From Falsirhodobacter deserti (GTDB lineage: Bacteria; Pseudomonadota; Alphaproteobacteria; Rhodobacterales; Rhodobacteraceae), in contig NZ_ML137218.1 in NCBI RefSeq assembly GCF_004015795.1, forward strand, positions 531,048-595,047: 64,000 bases of DNA, given 5' to 3'. Below the pieces are notes generated by a model. The model had not been told where the DNA came from and made no database searches. It saw nothing but the letters and a program-made list of their open reading frames with translations. The translations under genes were made by a program, and so were the position numbers. This document shows, one piece after another, positions 29,530 to 38,207 of the stretch; the first letter of the stretch is position 1, and each line of letters opens with the position of its first letter.

Positions 29530-30390
29530 TCAAAGTGAAACGACGGGGGCGCGGCGCGGTAGGGATGATCCGCCGGCAGGTTCACGGCGGCCTTGCCGGT
29601 CTTGAAGGGTTCCCATCCTTCCAGCTTCTGCGTTCCCCGGTCGTGACGACGCTGCCGAAGACAAGGATCTGCTGCGCAATGGTCGCCGCAGGTGTGTTGG
29701 CCCCATCAGGATAGCATCCCAGCAGCGATCCGGTTGAGGCCGTGGCCATGCCGTCGCCCATCCCCGCACTGGCGGCCGCCCCATTGAACCAGAAGGGGAA
29801 CCGCCTGCGACGGCCCCTTCCCGCGTGTGGATCACGCAGCGGTCCTGACCGACCCAGATCGCCGTCGCAACCTCGGGGTTGGAATGCTTGTCGATGCGCG
29901 GCGTTTCGGTTCGCGTTCCTGCGCGAAGGCACATCATCTGGCCCTTCGCGCATGCACCCCAGCCGATTGCGACGGCACCTGCCGTTGTTTCATTCGAATG
30001 GCCCGAGAAAAGCACTGACCGTGCCATCTGCCCCACAGGCAGCCCCCCGATGCCGCCCGTCATCTTCTGCCCGCCGACAGCAGAACCCCGGGTCTTCCGT
30101 TGCGGGCGCTTACGCTCCATGTCGGACGGCTGGACGCCGCCGGCTGCGTCTAGGCGTACCGGTCTGGTCGGTCTACTGACGCAGGCTGCTACCTTCCAGT
30201 TGCAGGGTGGCCGTGTCGGATGCGTCCCACCATGCCCTGAGGCTGGCAATGTCGGTCGGAACCCATGCCCGGAACGAGGCGCCCGCGCGGATGCTGGAGC
30301 AATGTGATGCCGATGCCAAGATTCATTGCGCCCAGCCCCGATCCCTGTGATGCCCACGCTTTGTCCTTTCCTGACCGCATTCGCCAGATG
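29530..30390 (-). pseudogene. Degenerate LamG/concanavalin A-like surface protein gene
   Basis: No intact frame spans this 1.1-kb gap, but coherent pieces lie in order on the minus strand in different frames. An N-terminal piece contains SLRAWWDASDTATLQLEG and is cut by a TAG at 30173-30175 where a Trp codon is expected. A middle piece has KMTGGIGGLPVGQMARSVLF and ETPRIDKHSN. The C-terminal piece has QKLEGW and NLPADHPYRAAPP. WWDASD near the start and KLEG..LPADHPY at the end are the usual bounds of one LamG-like lectin module in Rhodobacterales and phage proteins. At least three frame changes and one nonsense codon mark it as decayed. Confidence 0.7.
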
Positions 30391-30453
30391 TTGCGGGGCC
30401 ATTCTGGGTCACGAAGGCAAACGCGCCGTTAGGGCACCGCGCGGAGCATCGGA

Positions 30454-31548
30454 TCAGGCAGGCGTAACCGCGATGCGTGTCATCTCGCCGCGGTGAACGG
30501 TTCCGATCTGCGCCAGTTCTGCCGCATGGTCGTGGCTGGTGAAGGCAAGGGGGCGGTCGATCAGACCCCGCTTCAGCAGGCCGGCGGAAAGCGCGGCGAA
30601 GTCCAACTCGCCCCAACTCATGTCGTCGGCCTTGGATTTTCCGGGGCGTATCCAGTCGGCAACCACCGCGTCGATGACGGCGACATCCGCGCCGGCGGCC
30701 AGAAGCTGATCAAAGAAGGTGACGTATTCACGCGCGTTGCGGCGCTTGATCAGCGTGAAGGTCTGCCCCGGCTGGGTGATGAAGCCGGCAAGATGGAAGG
30801 CCGATCCGTCCGGTCCAAGAACGTGGGTGGCGTTGCGGAAGGTGCGAAGCTGATCGTCGATGGAATGCTGCTGCGGGTGATAGATGTGGAAGCCCTCCGC
30901 CTCCAGCATCCTCTCCAGCGCGGCTTCGGCAAGAACGCTGCCGGTTTTCTTGGGCAGGGCAGAGCGGGAGATGTAAAGCTTCCGCACCCCCGCCGACGCG
31001 TCCGGCCCCGGATCCATCCGCCGCGCGAAATCCCGAAATTCCTGCGTTCCGCGTGCCATGGCACCCAGCCCGAACCCGGGGCCGGGGATGATCAGATCCT
31101 CCACCTGCACGGGTTCGTAGATGATGCGGACGGGCAGGTGGATGCCAAGCCGGTCCAGGATCTGCTTCTGATAACCGGCAAGTTCTGCCGGATGTTTGCC
31201 CCGCAGCGTTTTCGGCGTGAACAGGATGGATTCCGCGCCGCTGGCTTCCGCGCCCCAAAGACGTGGCAGGGATTCAGCCAGAAAATGCCCGAAGTGGAAG
31301 AAGATCGTTCCGCCCCAAAGATGGCGCCCCGGCAGGGGGGCGGCCGTGGCAGGTTCCGTGCCCTTGCCGCCACGATATGTATTGCGCCAGCGATAGAGCA
31401 TCGCCTCGGGGCAAAGGGTGCCGTCGCACCATAGGCCGCCATGATCGGGATCCACGACACCGCCCTTCACGCGAAAGACCGACCGCGACCAGCCTTCTTC
31501 GGGATCGGGAAAAGGCAGGCAGACGGGTGCAGGCGCAAGGGTGTCCAT
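30454..31548 (-). CDS. GT61 (DUF563) family glycosyltransferase
   Basis: This 364-residue protein matches the DUF563/GT61 family. Landmarks are FFHFGHFLAESLPRLW (residues 83-98), PGPGFGLGAMARGTQEFRDF, KLYISRSALP and, near residue 240, ATHVLGPDGSAFHLAGF, which corresponds to the conserved loop thought to bind the nucleotide sugar. The start at 31548 is chosen by alignment with the broken paralogue at 26157; an ATG 21 codons upstream is possible. Bacterial members are poorly characterised and usually sit in surface polysaccharide clusters, as here. Confidence 0.8.
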   Translation of the reverse strand: MDTLAPAPVCLPFPDPEEGWSRSVFRVKGGVVDPDHGGLWCDGTLCPEAMLYRWRNTYRGGKGTEPATAAPLPGRHLWGGTIFFHFGHFLAESLPRLWGAEASGAESILFTPKTLRGKHPAELAGYQKQILDRLGIHLPVRIIYEPVQVEDLIIPGPGFGLGAMARGTQEFRDFARRMDPGPDASAGVRKLYISRSALPKKTGSVLAEAALERMLEAEGFHIYHPQQHSIDDQLRTFRNATHVLGPDGSAFHLAGFITQPGQTFTLIKRRNAREYVTFFDQLLAAGADVAVIDAVVADWIRPGKSKADDMSWGELDFAALSAGLLKRGLIDRPLAFTSHDHAAELAQIGTVHRGEMTRIAVTPA

Positions 31549-31646
31549 GTTGATCCGTCCGTGTGTTAACCGTGGCGCCGTGATCTTGCCAAGGGCATGG
31601 GTATCGGTCAATCTGTTGTCGGTCCTTACAAGACAGGGGACACTTG

Positions 31647-32277
31647 ATGCCGATCTTCAAGCATGCGGGAAAACTGCTTTTTTCGCCCATGTCCCGAAAT
31701 GCGCCGGCACCAGCATCGAGGATTATCTGGACAAGAGGTTTGGACCCGCGGCCTTTCTCGATCGCCGCCATCCCCCCCCAAGCATAACTGGAGCCGGACA
31801 TCGGCGCAGCACCTGCCGGCCATGCAGCTTGCCAAGATGTTCCCCGATGGCTTCTTCGATGCAGGATTCTCGGTGGTGCGCGATCCGGGGGGCCGCGTAC
31901 GCAGCGCGTTCCACTATCACCAGACCAAGCGCAAGAAGATCCTCGCCGAAGAAACCTTCGAAAGCTGGCTGCCGCGCATCAAGAAGTTCGCAAATCCCGA
32001 TCATGCGCGCTTTGACGACCATTTCCGCCCGCAAACCTCTTTCGTGCCGGAATGGTGCGACGTGTTCCGGTTGGAGGACGGGCTGGATGCCCTTGTGCCA
32101 TGGCTTGACGAATGGGCTGATGAAACGCATCCCGCAGACATCGGCCGCACGCTTGTAGGGAAGAACCAGCCCGCGCCCATCGCGCCCGAAATCTATGATT
32201 TTGTGCAGGATTACTATGCCGAAGATTACGAACGCTTCGAGATGACGCCCGGACCGAAGGCCGAGCCGGTAGCCTGA
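31647..32277 (+). pseudogene. Sulfotransferase family gene interrupted by two homopolymer frameshifts
   Basis: Three frames together spell one sulfotransferase: MPIFKHAGKLLF from the ATG at 31647, then FFAHVPKCAGTSIEDYLD (the PAPS 5'-phosphosulfate loop), then HNWSRTSAQHLPAMQL and VVRDPGGRVRSAFHYH (the 3'-phosphate motif) through to 32277. The first break falls at a T6 run (31678-31683) and the second at a C8 run (31772-31779); one extra base in each would restore about 210 codons. The gene is therefore a pseudogene, a phase-variable gene or a sequencing artefact. A product from a downstream start would lack the PAPS loop. Confidence 0.72.
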
Positions 32278-32341
32278 ATCGTGCTGGCGTTCGCCGATCG
32301 GGCCGGTTGGCCATCGAAATTGCCGTTGTGGCCTAACCGCG

Positions 32342-33181
32342 CTACCCGGTGACCTTGTCCGCCAGGCTTTGCATATTCGGGCCGGATGCCTTGGGAACGA
32401 TGCGGAAGAAGGCGTTGACGAAGCAGAAGATCGCGAACCCGACCAGACCGATGCAGACACTGATGACAAGGATCTGGCCATATACCTGTTTCGACAGCCA
32501 CGAGAACGCCTCGCCCACGCCACCTGCTGCCTGGGGATCTGCCTGCCATGCTGCGAACAAGAACAGCAGACCGATCACGCCGATAACAACGCCATGCGCC
32601 ATCAGGCCCGCCTTCAGGATGGGGTTCCAGCGGTTGGTGAACCGGCTTGCCCGAAGATGCTTGCGATATTCGTTCTTCCAGCCCTTCCAGAAGTAATAAA
32701 CCCCAGCGCCAAGGATCAGAAGTGCGACGATGCCGATGATCCAGCGCCCCCCGGGCCACTGCATGACCGCCCCGACATAGCGAGGGATGCTAGAACCCTC
32801 TCCTGAACTGCCGCCGCCGAACAGCAGGGAAAAGGCGACCGCGCCGATTCCCAGATGCACCCCGCCGGTCACCAACATACCAAGGCGGGCGACGATTCCC
32901 TTCCCGTCGCTGCCGTAATCCTCAAGGTCGAAGGCAGCATCGACAAGGCGCCAAAGGGCATAGGCCAACATCCCAAGCAGGATGAGGAACAGGATCACGC
33001 CCCCTCCCCAGGTGTTCTCCAGCCAGCCAAGGGCAGAGGAGGTGTCCTGCGCCTGACCGCCCCTCCAGATAGAATAAAGGGACACACCTGCAACGGAGAG
33101 ATAAACCAGCCCGCGACCAAGATAGCCGGCCTGCATGACCGGAATCGCCCAGCCCATGTCTTTATCGGCCATCTTTCTCAT
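32342..33181 (-). CDS. DUF1206 family membrane protein
   Basis: The 279-residue protein has six hydrophobic segments arranged as three similar TM pairs, each starting with a GR/GH.LVYL-like turn and a following ALGWL or DLEDYGSDGKGI loop, as in DUF1206. Its function is unknown. The ATG at 33181 is preferred because GGAG lies seven bases before it; starts at 33217 and 33172 are alternatives. It stands alone between the surface-glycan region and the tRNA-Ser gene. The 262 bases up to the tRNA contain one 8-bp hairpin (GCAACGAA/TTCGTTGC) and no gene that I can support. Confidence 0.82.
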   Translation of the reverse strand: MRKMADKDMGWAIPVMQAGYLGRGLVYLSVAGVSLYSIWRGGQAQDTSSALGWLENTWGGGVILFLILLGMLAYALWRLVDAAFDLEDYGSDGKGIVARLGMLVTGGVHLGIGAVAFSLLFGGGSSGEGSSIPRYVGAVMQWPGGRWIIGIVALLILGAGVYYFWKGWKNEYRKHLRASRFTNRWNPILKAGLMAHGVVIGVIGLLFLFAAWQADPQAAGGVGEAFSWLSKQVYGQILVISVCIGLVGFAIFCFVNAFFRIVPKASGPNMQSLADKVTG

Positions 33182-33443
33182 GCATGGTCTCCGGGCTTTG
33201 TGAAGCGTGTGCTTCAAGGTTGCACCTTTTCAAGGCGTTCCTTTAGGTAATTCCGGCTTTGCTCTCTCGGTTCCGTTTCCGGCAGCAACGAAGCTTTGCG
33301 CCTTTCGTTGCGGGGGTGCGCCCTGCGGCACCTGTCGTTCCGGACCCGGAAGCCAGCAATCGCCCGGGACCTGACTTCGCCTGCCGGATCAGTGTCGCAT
33401 GTGGGGAAAATTCCGGCCGTCCTCGTGGCAGGGGCGGGATCTA

Positions 33444-33533
33444 TGGCGGATGGGGTGGGATTCGAACCCACGGTAGGGTTCCCCCTACGCTGGTTTTCAA
33501 GACCAGAGCCTTAAACCACTCGGCCACCCATCC
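33444..33533 (-). tRNA. tRNA-Ser (anticodon UGA)
   Basis: On the minus strand the 90-base sequence folds as a class II tRNA: acceptor GGATGGG/CCCATCC, discriminator G with encoded CCA, anticodon stem CTGGT/ACCAG around loop CTTGAAA (anticodon TGA, complement at 33497-33499), a long variable arm (GTAGGGGGAACCCTAC) and T-arm GTGGG-TTCGAAT-CCCAC. The long variable arm is the serine identity feature. Confidence 0.97.
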
Positions 33534-33573
33534 GTTCGGTGCTGCATAACAAATGCAGCACCGGCGGCAAGCC

Positions 33574-34548
33574 TCATCCGAACCAAGGGGCCAGATTGCT
33601 GCGAACGCGCTCCAGCGGGGTGGTGCCGCTGGCGTCGGGAACGAAGGATTCGCCGGTGATCGTTTCATACGCCTCGATATAGGCGGCAGAGGTTTGGGCG
33701 ATCATCTCGGCCGGGATCTGGGGGATCGGATCGGCATAAGGATCACACCGTTCGGCCACCCATGCTCGGATCACGTCCTTGTCGAAACTGGCGGGGCGGG
33801 TGCCTGCGGCGAACGCCTCGGCATAGCTTGCCGCATGCCAGTAGCGCGAGCTGTCGGGGGTGTGAATTTCATCCGCCAGCAGGATGCGGCCATCCGCATC
33901 CAGACCGAATTCATATTTCGTGTCCACAAGGATCAGCCCGCGCTGGGCCGCGATGCTTTGGCCGCGCGCGAACAGCGCCAGCGCCATGGCCGACACCTCG
34001 TCCCACTGCGCTTGCGTCAGCAATCCGCCCGACACGATGGCCGCTTCATCCAGCGGTTCGTCATGGCCGCCGTCGAAGGCCTTGGAGGTGGGGGTGATGA
34101 TCGGCTGGGGCAGCGCCTCGTTGTCGCGCAGGCCGTCGGGCAGGGTGTGGCCATACATCTGGCGCACGCCCTTCTTGTAAAGCGTCAGCACGGATGTGCC
34201 CGTCGTGCCGGCAAGATAGCCGCGCACCACGATCTCCACCGGCAGGATTTCCACCTTCTTGCCGATCACGACGTTGGGGTCGGGATAGGACAGAACGTGG
34301 TTCGGCGCGATATCGGCGGTGTTTTCGAACCACCAGCGGGCCATCTGCGTCAGAACCTGCCCCTTCCACGGGATCGCCGTCAGGATGCGGTCGAAGGCCG
34401 AGATGCGGTCCGAAGAGATCAGGATGCGCTGTTCGCCGCTTCCGGTATCGGGCAGGTCGTAACAGTCGCGAACCTTTCCGAAGTAGGGATTGGGAAGTTC
34501 CGCGATGCGGGCTTCGGGCAGAATGCGGGTCAGATCGATTGCGGGCAT
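33574..34548 (-). CDS. purC: Phosphoribosylaminoimidazole-succinocarboxamide synthase PurC
   Basis: SAICAR synthase joins aspartate to CAIR with ATP in purine synthesis. The 324-residue product is of the longer subtype. It shows [23 protein letters not shown] and [12 protein letters not shown] near the ATP site, then [13 protein letters not shown] and [15 protein letters not shown], which are the two SAICAR synthetase signatures. The start at 34548 has AGGAGG upstream. It lies 47 bases downstream of tadA on the same strand. Confidence 0.96.
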   Translation of the reverse strand: MPAIDLTRILPEARIAELPNPYFGKVRDCYDLPDTGSGEQRILISSDRISAFDRILTAIPWKGQVLTQMARWWFENTADIAPNHVLSYPDPNVVIGKKVEILPVEIVVRGYLAGTTGTSVLTLYKKGVRQMYGHTLPDGLRDNEALPQPIITPTSKAFDGGHDEPLDEAAIVSGGLLTQAQWDEVSAMALALFARGQSIAAQRGLILVDTKYEFGLDADGRILLADEIHTPDSSRYWHAASYAEAFAAGTRPASFDKDVIRAWVAERCDPYADPIPQIPAEMIAQTSAAYIEAYETITGESFVPDASGTTPLERVRSNLAPWFG

Positions 34549-34595
34549 GGCGGGCCTCCTGTCTTGCGCCGTCATGGGCGGGGACGGCCCGCGTG

Positions 34596-35048
34596 TCAAC
34601 GGCGGCCTGCGAAGAAGCTGCGCAGAAGGGCGGCTGCCTCGATCTCGCGCAGCCCGTCATAGATTTCGGGCGCGTGATGGCATTGCGGATGCGAAAAGAC
34701 GCGGGGGCCATGCGCCACGCCGCCCGATTTCGGATCGCTCGCCGCATAATACAGGCGGGCGATGCGGGATGCGGCGATGGCGGCGGCGCACATGGGGCAG
34801 GGTTCCAGTGTGACATAAAGGGCATGGCCGCCCAGCCGTTCGGATCCGATCAGGCGGCAACCTTCGCGGATGACCAGTATCTCGGCATGGGCGGTGGGAT
34901 CGGACAATTCGCGGGTGCGGTTCCCGGCCCTTGCCACCACCTTGCCCGAGGGGGTGACCAGAACCGCGCCCACCGGCACCTCTCCGCGCGTGGCGGCGGC
35001 AGCGGCTTCGTCCAGCGCGATCTGCATATGGCTGCGAAAGGGGCTCAT
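34596..35048 (-). CDS. tadA: tRNA adenosine(34) deaminase TadA
   Basis: TadA converts A34 to inosine in tRNA-Arg(ACG). The 150-residue cytidine deaminase-fold protein carries H54 and E56 in TAHAE, and C84/C87 in PCPMC, giving the complete zinc and proton-shuttle set; [16 protein letters not shown] is typical of TadA. The start at 35048 gives the family N-terminus ([15 protein letters not shown]). It is divergent from rluB with a 71-base gap. Confidence 0.95.
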   Translation of the reverse strand: MSPFRSHMQIALDEAAAAATRGEVPVGAVLVTPSGKVVARAGNRTRELSDPTAHAEILVIREGCRLIGSERLGGHALYVTLEPCPMCAAAIAASRIARLYYAASDPKSGGVAHGPRVFSHPQCHHAPEIYDGLREIEAAALLRSFFAGRR

Positions 35049-35119
35049 CGGATCGTCATGCCGCCTTGTGCGCGGGCTTGTCCACCCATATCCTTCAGGG
35101 CCGTAATCCAAGGATTCCC

Positions 35120-36133
35120 ATGACCGACCCAGCCACCCCCAGCGGCGACCGTATCGCCAAGGTCCTTTCCCGTGCCGGCGTGGCTTCGCGCCGCGAGGCG
35201 GAGCGGATGATCGAGGCCGGCCTCGTGAAGGTGAACGGCAAGGTGATCGACAGCCCTGCGCTGAACGTCACCGCTACGGACCGGATCGTGGTGGACGGCA
35301 AGCCGCTTGCCGCCGCAGAAGAGCCGCGCCTTTGGCTTTATTACAAGCCCGAGGGGCTGGTCACATCCGAAAGCGATGAAAAGGGCCGTCAGACGGTTTT
35401 TGAATCGCTGCCCGAGGATATGCCCCGCGTGATGTCCATCGGCCGCCTCGACCTCAACTCCGAAGGGCTTTTGCTGCTGACCAACGATGGCGGCCTGAAA
35501 CGGCGACTGGAGCTTCCTTCGACCGGCTGGTTGCGCAAGTACCGTGTGCGGGTGAAGGGCAATCCGACCGATCCCGATCTGGAACCGCTGCGCAAGGGCA
35601 TCGAGGTGGATGGCGAACGCTTCCAGCCGATGGATGTGAAGCTGGACCGGCATCAGGGCGCGAATGCTTGGCTGACGGTCGGCTTGCGCGAAGGCCGCAA
35701 CCGCGAGATCCGCCGCGCCATGTCCGCCATCGGCGTGACGGTGAACCGCCTGATCCGCGTCAGCTATGGCCCGTTCCGCCTGAACGAGTTGAAGCCCGGA
35801 GAGGTCGAGGAGGTGCGCCCCCGCGTTCTGAAGGACCAGCTGGGCCTTTCCGATCCGGTGGAGGATGACGTCCCCGCCAAGAAACGCCGCGTTGTTCCCG
35901 TGGCCAAGGACCGGCCCGCGGGCAAACCTGTCCGCAGCACCGCGCCCCGCCGCGGTGCCGAGGATGAGGACAAGCCCCGCCGCCCTGGCCCCGCCAAGGC
36001 AGGGGATGCGCCGAAGCGCTTCGGCACGGCCGCCAAGAAAGGCGGCAAGGGCGCGGCCTTCGGTTCCGACCCCACCAAGCGCGAGGTCAAGCCGCAGGGT
36101 CGTCGGGGCGGACCATCTCGAACACCTCGGTGA
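35120..36133 (+). CDS. rluB: 23S rRNA pseudouridine synthase RluB-like
   Basis: The 337-residue protein has an N-terminal S4 RNA-binding domain (RIAKVLSRAGVASRREAERM) and a pseudouridine synthase domain of the RsuA/RluB/E/F group with the catalytic Asp111 in GRLDLNSEGLLLLTN. RluB in E. coli modifies U2605 of 23S rRNA. A Lys/Arg/Pro/Gly-rich disordered tail of about 90 residues follows the catalytic domain. The last 47 bases overlap the convergent flavin reductase gene. Confidence 0.92.
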   Translation: MTDPATPSGDRIAKVLSRAGVASRREAERMIEAGLVKVNGKVIDSPALNVTATDRIVVDGKPLAAAEEPRLWLYYKPEGLVTSESDEKGRQTVFESLPEDMPRVMSIGRLDLNSEGLLLLTNDGGLKRRLELPSTGWLRKYRVRVKGNPTDPDLEPLRKGIEVDGERFQPMDVKLDRHQGANAWLTVGLREGRNREIRRAMSAIGVTVNRLIRVSYGPFRLNELKPGEVEEVRPRVLKDQLGLSDPVEDDVPAKKRRVVPVAKDRPAGKPVRSTAPRRGAEDEDKPRRPGPAKAGDAPKRFGTAAKKGGKGAAFGSDPTKREVKPQGRRGGPSRTPR

Positions 36134-36677
36134 TCGAGGCATAATCGCGATATCCAAGGCGTGACAGCGGGTGGAACCGCGTCACGTCGAAGCGTCCGTC
36201 GATCAGGCAGTCGTCGCGCATGTGCACGCCCGTCACCTCCCCCAGGATCAGCAGGTTGCCGTTACCGCGCAGGGCCACGATCTCGGTCACGCGGCATTCA
36301 AGTGAGGCAGGCGCATCGGCCACGCGCGGACAATCGATTGTATCGCATTCCGCCTTGGCGATACCGGCGGCGACGAATTCATCCGTATCCGGCGGAAACG
36401 CGGCCGATGTCGCGTTCATCTCGGCCGCCATGCCGGTTGATACGATGTTCACGCAGAACACACCCGATTCGCGGATCGCGGCGGCGCTGTCCTTTTGCCC
36501 GGTCGAAGCGAACATGACCTGCGGTGGCGTATAGGCGACGGCGTTGAAGAACGAATACGGGGCAAGATTATCCCCGCCGCCCCGACGGGTGGAAATCCAG
36601 CCGATGGGGCGCGGCGTCACGATCGCGTTGAAGGGATTGTGGGGCAGCCCGTGCCCGTCCTGCGGTCTGTAGAACAT
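36087..36677 (-). CDS. Flavin reductase-like FMN-binding protein
   Basis: This 196-residue split-barrel protein belongs to the flavin reductase-like family. The N-terminal NAIVTPRPIGWISTRRGGGDNLAPYSFFNAVAYTPP segment is diagnostic and supplies the FMN site. Members use NAD(P)H to reduce flavin or act as flavin-dependent oxidoreductases; the partner is unknown here. Its 3' end overlaps rluB by 47 bases, and its promoter lies in the short gap before the divergent GNAT gene. Confidence 0.85.
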   Translation of the reverse strand: MFYRPQDGHGLPHNPFNAIVTPRPIGWISTRRGGGDNLAPYSFFNAVAYTPPQVMFASTGQKDSAAAIRESGVFCVNIVSTGMAAEMNATSAAFPPDTDEFVAAGIAKAECDTIDCPRVADAPASLECRVTEIVALRGNGNLLILGEVTGVHMRDDCLIDGRFDVTRFHPLSRLGYRDYASITEVFEMVRPDDPAA

Positions 36678-36751
36678 CCTGCCTCCATCGGTATTTGCGA
36701 TGTTTGTGCACCCGTGCTAGGCGCGTTTCCAGCGAAAAAGGGGAGGGGCCG

Positions 36752-37243
36752 TTGTATCGACTGGAGCAGGAAACGCCTGCCGACTGGTGGGAGGTCGAAG
36801 CCCTTTACGACCTGTGTTTCGCGCCGGGGCGCACGGCATTGTCCTCCTATCGCCTGCGGGACGGCGTGCCGACGGTGGCCGCGCTTTGCGCCATCCTGCG
36901 CGATCCGGACGGGCCCATCGCCGCCGCCATCCGCTATTGGCCGGTGGAGGTTGCACGACAGGACGTGTTGCTTCTGGGCCCCGTGGCCGTGCACCCCACG
37001 CGTCAGGGCGAAGGGCTGGGCGCGCTGCTGATCACCGAAACACTGGCCGAAGCGCGCAACATCGGATGGGAACGTGTGATGCTGGTCGGCGATGCCCCCT
37101 ATTATCGCCGCTTCGGCTTCCGGAAGCTGGAAGACGTGGTCATGCCGCCCCCCACCAACCCCGACCGCGTTCTGGGGCTTTCGCTGATTGCCGGCGCATG
37201 GAACGGCGTGACCGGAGAGGTGGTGAAGGCGCGGGGGGCCTGA
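36752..37243 (+). CDS. GNAT family N-acetyltransferase
   Basis: The 163-residue protein has the GNAT fold: VLLLGPVAVHPTRQGEGLGALLI contains the acetyl-CoA pyrophosphate-binding Q/RxxGxG/A motif and MLVGDAPYYRRFGF is the typical C-terminal motif of the YhbS/PA4866-like subgroup. A TTG start at 36752 is chosen: AAGGGGAGGGG ends three bases before it and translation then begins at the conserved YRLEQETPADWWEVEALYD. An ATG at 36695 is a weaker alternative. Acceptor substrate unknown. Confidence 0.82.
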   Translation: MYRLEQETPADWWEVEALYDLCFAPGRTALSSYRLRDGVPTVAALCAILRDPDGPIAAAIRYWPVEVARQDVLLLGPVAVHPTRQGEGLGALLITETLAEARNIGWERVMLVGDAPYYRRFGFRKLEDVVMPPPTNPDRVLGLSLIAGAWNGVTGEVVKARGA

Positions 37244-37307
37244 TCCTCTGGCAGCCGCATCCGGCATGGGGTAAGGTTCTCGTAACAGGAAGCAAAGCGA
37301 GGCCCAC

Positions 37308-37391
37308 ATGTCCGGCAGTGCGTTCACCAAGCTCTCATTCCTGCTTCTGATGGGGCTTTTGATTTTCGTGTCCTGCAACGGGGGCGGCTGA
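37308..37391 (+). CDS. 27-residue hydrophobic small protein upstream of xpaC
   Basis: A short frame encodes a basic/polar start (MSGSAFTK), one hydrophobic stretch (LSFLLLMGLLIFVSC) and ends NGGG. The Cys near the end resembles a lipobox, which would leave a lipidated four-residue peptide, or the product is a single-TM peptide. GCGAGG precedes the ATG by six bases. Its TGA overlaps the ATG of xpaC (TGATG), so at minimum it is positioned for translational coupling. No family is recognised. Confidence 0.55.
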   Translation: MSGSAFTKLSFLLLMGLLIFVSCNGGG

Positions 37392-38197
37392 TGGCAAACC
37401 CCTTCCGGCGCAATGCCTTTGACGGGCGCCGGCGCATCCGCGGCGCGACCCGCACGCGGCTGATGCTGTTTCCCGCCTTTCTGTTCTTCGTGACCGGCTT
37501 CTTCGGCACATCGGCGGACATGCTGGCGGGCATGGCGGCTTGCGGCCTGATCGCCACCGCCTCGTGGATCACCCGCGAAGGGCTGCGGGCCGAGGCGGCT
37601 TATGACGCGCGCACCATCGCCCGCAAGCCCGCCATTCCGCGCAAGCTGATCGGGGCGGGGCTGACCGGCCTTGGCATTGCGGCAGGCGCGCTGGGCGGCG
37701 GCGGTGTGATGGCGATCCTGCTGGCCATCGTGGGCGCGGCGCTTCATGTCGCCAGCTTCGGCCCGGACCCCCTGCGCGACAAGGGCGAAGGGATGGAAGC
37801 CGGCCGCGTCGCCCGCGCCATCCACGAAGCCGAGGCTTATCTGGCCGAGATGGTGGCACTTGCCGAAGGGCTTGGCGATCGGGCCATCACGCGCCGCGTC
37901 ACCGAATTCACCGTCACCGCCCGCACCCTGTTCCGGCGGGTGGAGGATGATCCCCGCGATCTGCCGGGGGTGCGGCGCTATCTTGGCGTGTATCTTATGG
38001 GCGCACGCGATGCGACGGCCAAGCTGGCGGAGATCGAGCGTCACGATCCCGACATGGCGGCACGGCACGATTATCTTGCGCTGCTGTCAGACCTTGAAAC
38101 GGATTTCGCAAGCCGTACGTCCGACCTGATGCGGAACGACCGCGCCGATCTTGACGTAGAGATTTCGGTTCTGCGTGAAAGACTGATGCGCGAATGA
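37391..38197 (+). CDS. xpaC: XpaC-like 5-bromo-4-chloroindolyl phosphate hydrolysis family protein
   Basis: The 268-residue protein has a pair of TM segments in the first 60 residues (LFPAFLFFVTGFFGT, then MLAGMAACGLIATA), another hydrophobic pair near residues 80-125, and a soluble helical C-terminal domain, as in the XpaC family. The name derives from a Bacillus phenotype and does not establish phosphatase activity. The gene is followed by telA, the same pairing as xpaC-yceH in Bacillus, which supports the call. It probably acts with TelA at the membrane. Confidence 0.78.
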   Translation: MANPFRRNAFDGRRRIRGATRTRLMLFPAFLFFVTGFFGTSADMLAGMAACGLIATASWITREGLRAEAAYDARTIARKPAIPRKLIGAGLTGLGIAAGALGGGGVMAILLAIVGAALHVASFGPDPLRDKGEGMEAGRVARAIHEAEAYLAEMVALAEGLGDRAITRRVTEFTVTARTLFRRVEDDPRDLPGVRRYLGVYLMGARDATAKLAEIERHDPDMAARHDYLALLSDLETDFASRTSDLMRNDRADLDVEISVLRERLMRE

Positions 38198-38207
38198 GAG
38201 GAAGAGC

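Noticed and set aside
29742..30307. Plus-strand frames in the 29.5-30.4 kb gap
   Set aside because: They show no recognisable domain, while the minus strand gives ordered LamG-like fragments.
33182..33443. Possible small gene or small RNA before tRNA-Ser
   Set aside because: Open frames here have no ribosome site or similarity, and the single 8-bp hairpin is not enough to call an RNA.
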